Below, piece after piece: positions 60,835 through 64,000 of a DNA stretch of 64,000 nt (position 1 is the first letter of the stretch; each line of letters opens with the position of its first letter). Made by a program: the position numbers and the translations under genes. The stretch covers positions 310,001 through 374,000 of the forward strand of contig JANQPF010000009.1 of the NCBI GenBank assembly GCA_028285415.1. Direction: 5' to 3'. The DNA is from Pseudomonadales bacterium (GTDB taxonomy: Bacteria > Pseudomonadota > Gammaproteobacteria > Pseudomonadales > Azotimanducaceae). The notes beneath the pieces are model-generated. The model did no database searches, was not told the origin of the DNA, and saw only the letters and a program-made list of their open reading frames with translations.

Positions 60835-62451
60835 TCAGTCCGAGTCCGCCTCTTTCGACGTCCGCCGTTCCGCCGGCAACGCCTCTATCAGCAAGTTAGG
60901 CCGCCCGTCTCGTTTCTCGAGCGTGAACTGGTCATACAGCTCACCCGTCGCCGTGTACGCCCTGTATCTCAGTAATTTGTCGTCGACGTCGATGATCTGG
61001 TAAAGCTGGGTATTCTCCGCAATCCGCTTGGCATACGCTCCCTTCGTAACCGCATACATCTTCGGGCCACTTACTGAGACCACGTGAACCGTACCGATCT
61101 CGGGATCGTAAGCCTGTTGATACCCGCTGGGGACGTTGGCTTCATCCAGCGCGGCCACCTCCCCGGTCCGAGCATAGGTGTGGTCGTGACCGCTCAGCAC
61201 CAGATCAACCTTGAACTCATCAAGCACCGGCTTCCAAAGCGCGCGGAGCTCAGCGTTGTCGCGATCAGAGGCTGGAGAAAAGATGGGATGGTGGAACGTC
61301 AGAATGGTCCAGCGATTGGGATTGTCCTCGAGTACTTTCCGCAGCCAGGGCACCTGCGCTTCTCTTTCTTTGTTCGTATCCAGCGAGACAAATCGCACAC
61401 CCTGGTAATCAATGAAATAGACCGTTTCCTTGAGTGCCTCGTCCGGCACGTCCTGGATGGGAAACGTGAACTGCGGACGCCAGTGCGTGCTGACCATCGG
61501 GATCCCGGGATCCCGCTGCCTGTCGTTCAGCGGCGCTGAAAAGACTTCGGATCCAACCAGCTCTTCCTTCGTGAATCCGGTGATCGAGCTCACGCCGTCG
61601 TCGGCAAGCACAATCCTACCGGTGTCGTTGATTTCCAGGCGGGCGTTTGTTCCATCCGGTCCCATCGCTGATATCCGATACAAGGTGCCTTTATCGCCCG
61701 CTTCGCGATCGAGCGACGTCATGATGATCTCGACATCCTCACCGTCCTTCGTGGACCAGAACCTTTCGTGCTCCGGCCCCTGATTGACGCGACGATATTC
61801 GTGATTGCCGGGTGTTGCGATCACGGGAATGGTCCCGTTGACCCAATCCGGCCCCTGATGCCACTCGCCCCACTCCGCATCCCAGGAGGGTTCGTTGATC
61901 AGATCACCCGCATGCAGCGTGAATGCCGCCCTGGGTGCGTCACGAAACGCTTCTCTGAACACGCGGGACCAGTGGGTTCGAACTTCGTTCTGGGCGTCAC
62001 CAAAATAGATGAAGCTGAACGGCCGGGCTCGATCGCTGGCGGTGCGGAAGTGATAGTACTCGGTCCAGTTGACGCCATCGCCCACCCGATAGGTGTAGAG
62101 CGTATCCGGCTCCAGGTCTGTAAACGTGACGCTGTGGTAGTGCGCCTCGTTGAGGTCGCTCTGCAGATGGCTGGTCTCGGCATCGAACGTCTGCGGCTCC
62201 AGCGCCCTGCCGTTGGCATTTGCTATCGCCAGATGCGCTAGACCTTTCTTGACCGAGGTATCTGTTCGCCAGGTAACGGACTGAGTGGTCGCCGGATCGT
62301 CTTGCCAGGTCAGAACGACTCGGTCAGGCAGCGGCGTGGGGGCATGGGCGGCTGACGGCGCGTACTGAACCGCCTGCCCATCCTCATGGGCACTGACCTG
62401 CCAACAGCAGACACAGGCGACAACCACGAGCCATTGTTTGATTGGGCGCAA
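60835..62451 (-). CDS. Purple acid phosphatase-like metallophosphoesterase
   Basis: A 538-aa exported phosphoesterase. A signal sequence (RPIKQWLVVVACVCCWQVSA) precedes a purple-acid-phosphatase N-terminal Ig-like domain (VVLTWQDDPATTQSVTWRTD). Catalytic motifs are SFIYFGDAQNEVRTHW, LHAGDLINEPSWDAEW, VIATPGNHEYRRV, LTFHHPIFSPASD and LVLSGHDHTYART. A TTG at 62451 gives a normal signal peptide; a GTG at 62508 is the other candidate and overlaps the ThuA gene. It releases phosphate from phosphoesters outside the cytoplasm. Confidence 0.83.
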   Translation of the reverse strand: MRPIKQWLVVVACVCCWQVSAHEDGQAVQYAPSAAHAPTPLPDRVVLTWQDDPATTQSVTWRTDTSVKKGLAHLAIANANGRALEPQTFDAETSHLQSDLNEAHYHSVTFTDLEPDTLYTYRVGDGVNWTEYYHFRTASDRARPFSFIYFGDAQNEVRTHWSRVFREAFRDAPRAAFTLHAGDLINEPSWDAEWGEWHQGPDWVNGTIPVIATPGNHEYRRVNQGPEHERFWSTKDGEDVEIIMTSLDREAGDKGTLYRISAMGPDGTNARLEINDTGRIVLADDGVSSITGFTKEELVGSEVFSAPLNDRQRDPGIPMVSTHWRPQFTFPIQDVPDEALKETVYFIDYQGVRFVSLDTNKEREAQVPWLRKVLEDNPNRWTILTFHHPIFSPASDRDNAELRALWKPVLDEFKVDLVLSGHDHTYARTGEVAALDEANVPSGYQQAYDPEIGTVHVVSVSGPKMYAVTKGAYAKRIAENTQLYQIIDVDDKLLRYRAYTATGELYDQFTLEKRDGRPNLLIEALPAERRTSKEADSD

Positions 62452-62480
62452 AGTCTGCCCAACGACTGCCTGAGGAACCA

Positions 62481-63230
62481 CTACGCTGCGAGTTCGCCCA
62501 CGCTCCACTTGAGTCCGCGGCGCAGGAGCTCGTAAAAGTCCGGCACCGTCCAGGCGCCCCGCTCCATCTTCGGATACACCTCCACCATGGGCTGCATGTC
62601 ATATTTCGAACGCGCATGGCCAAGCGTCAGGAACAACACCTCACCTTCGCCGAATTGGCGCAGGTACATGATGGGATGGTCGCGTTCTTCGACCGGCGTC
62701 TCCACATAGCCGGGGCATTCGCCACCCCAGCGTGTGGTCAGCAGAACCTCAACGTCGTCGTAGAACTCCGAGACATAGAGTTCGTCCTCGACCAGCATCG
62801 GGTCGATGCCCGCGACGAGAGGGTGATCCTCCTTGCCCGGCTCGATGTTGACGGGGTAATACTCGATGGCGGGGTGGCCAATGAACTGACTGCCGAGCAT
62901 ATGCATGAACTTCGGCGCCGTGCGCGGACAGGTTACACCCTCGTCGGTGAACTCGAGAATCGAGTTAGTCGCGTGCAAGGCAAACCACTTGTGTCCCGAC
63001 TTCAACCACGCCTCCAGCCGCTCGGTTTCTTCCTCCGTCGGGACAACGTCTACCGTGTAGGTGACGAGGATGTCCGCCGCGGTGATCTCGTCAATCTTGG
63101 AATAGTCTTCGCCGACGTTGACGCGGAATCGCTGGTCCTCGGCGAAGAGTTTCAACATCTCCAACCGAACAAAATCCATATCGTGGTATTTACCGCCACA
63201 TACGAAATAAACGCTGATGGGTCCTGACAT
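62481..63230 (-). CDS. ThuA-domain protein
   Basis: A 249-aa ThuA (glutamine-amidotransferase-like) protein. YFVCGGKYHDMDFVRLEML near 8, DILVTYTVDVVPTEEETERL near 53, GHKWFALHATNSILEFTD near 80 and PIMYLRQFGEGEVLFLTLGH near 184. It lacks the Cys-His-Glu triad; the family is linked to sugar metabolism, though the role is unclear. It precedes the phosphatase gene on the same strand. Confidence 0.85.
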   Translation of the reverse strand: MSGPISVYFVCGGKYHDMDFVRLEMLKLFAEDQRFRVNVGEDYSKIDEITAADILVTYTVDVVPTEEETERLEAWLKSGHKWFALHATNSILEFTDEGVTCPRTAPKFMHMLGSQFIGHPAIEYYPVNIEPGKEDHPLVAGIDPMLVEDELYVSEFYDDVEVLLTTRWGGECPGYVETPVEERDHPIMYLRQFGEGEVLFLTLGHARSKYDMQPMVEVYPKMERGAWTVPDFYELLRRGLKWSVGELAA

Positions 63231-63338
63231 GTTTCTTCCCCCTGTCTGAATACGCCCAAGATTTTGACAGCATCAACGATCCGAATCGAGCCCTTCGACC
63301 TGATTCTCCAAGGAACGTCAACTTCCCGGCCGTCACGC

Positions 63339-64000
63339 TCAATTGTCGTCCGGCCGTTCCCCATAATCCTGCCAGGGACGGTCGCGTTCTCGAATCGTCT
63401 CTCTGAACCCTTTGGTCCGGAAGTCCTCGGTCCAGCGATAAGCCTCCTCGGTATGGCGGGTGATGCCATCAAAGAGCGTACCCAGCAGCTGCGTGGTGCC
63501 CAGCCCCATGTTTTCGTAAGCCTGATTGATCAGAAGCTTGTTCAGTGCCAGCTGGTTGGCCGGAATGTTCCGGTAGAGCTTCGCCTCCGCTTCGATGAAC
63601 TCGGAGAGCTCATCCGCCGGGACCACATGGGAAACGAGACCAATGCGATAAGCCGTCTGCGCGTCTATCGCGCGTCCGGTCAGGAGAAACTGCTTCGCAT
63701 GTTCGAGCGTCAGCCGATACACCCACAGCATGGTCGTTGGCGTTCCGTACACACGACTCGGCGCATACCCGATGTGCGCATCCTCCGCCATGTAAAGCTG
63801 ATCGCAGCACAAGATGAGATCCGTGGCCCCGCCAATGGCCCAGCCTTTGATCTCACCCAGAACCGGCTTCGGACATTGCCAGATGCGCATGAACCGACGC
63901 ACGTTGTTCCCCATGAACGCCAGATCCCGCACCGGATCCCACGCCCCTTCTCTATGCTCCACCCGCGGCGCGTCATAGGGTGTATCCCACTCACCCGAGG
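63339..64000 (-). CDS. Enoyl-CoA hydratase/isomerase family protein (5' end outside window)
   Basis: The minus-strand frame is open to the window end, so the N-terminus is missing; at least 207 aa are present. Crotonase-fold oxyanion motif PVLGEIKGWAIGGATDLILC and the following CDQLYMAEDAHIGYAPSRVY are clear, with the C-terminal helical part (EAEAKLYRNIPANQLALNKL). The gene probably acts on a CoA thioester; the catalytic acid residues of true enoyl-CoA hydratase cannot be confirmed from this fragment. Confidence 0.85.
   Translation of the reverse strand, partial: SGEWDTPYDAPRVEHREGAWDPVRDLAFMGNNVRRFMRIWQCPKPVLGEIKGWAIGGATDLILCCDQLYMAEDAHIGYAPSRVYGTPTTMLWVYRLTLEHAKQFLLTGRAIDAQTAYRIGLVSHVVPADELSEFIEAEAKLYRNIPANQLALNKLLINQAYENMGLGTTQLLGTLFDGITRHTEEAYRWTEDFRTKGFRETIRERDRPWQDYGERPDDN

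Noticed and set aside
62442-63227. 261-aa plus-strand open frame
   Set aside because: Antisense of the ThuA gene.

Overview
The window looks like a chromosome segment of a free-living, probably marine gammaproteobacterium. The reasons are the gammaproteobacterial style of its Zur boxes (GTTAT-N3-ATAAC), the dense coding, and a mix of TonB receptor, GPH transporter, PhyH dioxygenase, VOC, GST and DUF3604 genes. No rRNA, tRNA, CRISPR array, transposase or phage gene was seen. The first and last genes run off the window.

The outstanding region is a zinc-starvation island, about 5.1-23.3 kb. It holds a ZnuCBA zinc importer, a DUF1636 protein, a COG0523 (CobW-like) metal GTPase coupled to a WD40 protein, and a minus-strand operon of HisI paralogue, flavoprotein, 75-aa membrane protein and two-Cys DksA. 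The zur gene is divergent to that operon. Next come an Smr-like protein with CysRS, a SnoaL-like and a PHP protein, and a second minus operon (DUF2817 peptidase, M19 dipeptidase, dihydroorotase paralogue) divergent from a ThrRS. Palindromic Zur-box-like sites lie in the three divergent intergenic regions (7952, 13740, 21242). A fourth lies at 28778, before a DUF1826 gene and a GST. Several enzymes of the island have lost zinc ligands: DksA keeps 2 of 4 Cys, HisI has Cys to Asp, and the dihydroorotase has HxH to QxH. This is the expected signature of zinc-sparing paralogues. Directly after thrS there is an unlisted 32-aa protein with 11 cysteines (a metallothionein-like peptide) behind a Cys-rich ArsR-family repressor that has its own operator.

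From 23.9 to 38.9 kb come mostly single metabolic genes: SDR, iron-type ADH, ArgE-like deacetylase, GSTs, methyltransferase with Rrf2 regulator, PPIase-HupE, DUF3604, Tat-exported amidase and MATE pump.

From 38.1 to 48.7 kb lies a probable catabolic regulon. It contains a TonB receptor, PhyH dioxygenase, aldo/keto reductase and hydrolase on the minus strand, and a TetR repressor, GPH symporter, amidohydrolase, lipoprotein hydrolase and GST on the plus strand. An almost identical promoter/operator, TTATTTTAGA-N3-TCTATA, stands before both the receptor and the amidohydrolase.

From 48.7 to 64 kb are a TetR/DUF1428/RibD-like set with a 13-3-13 palindrome and a MacAB-like ABC exporter with a membrane-bound AraC regulator. 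These are followed by VOC, MarR, epimerase, GFA and DinB genes, a purple acid phosphatase, a ThuA protein and a truncated enoyl-CoA hydratase.
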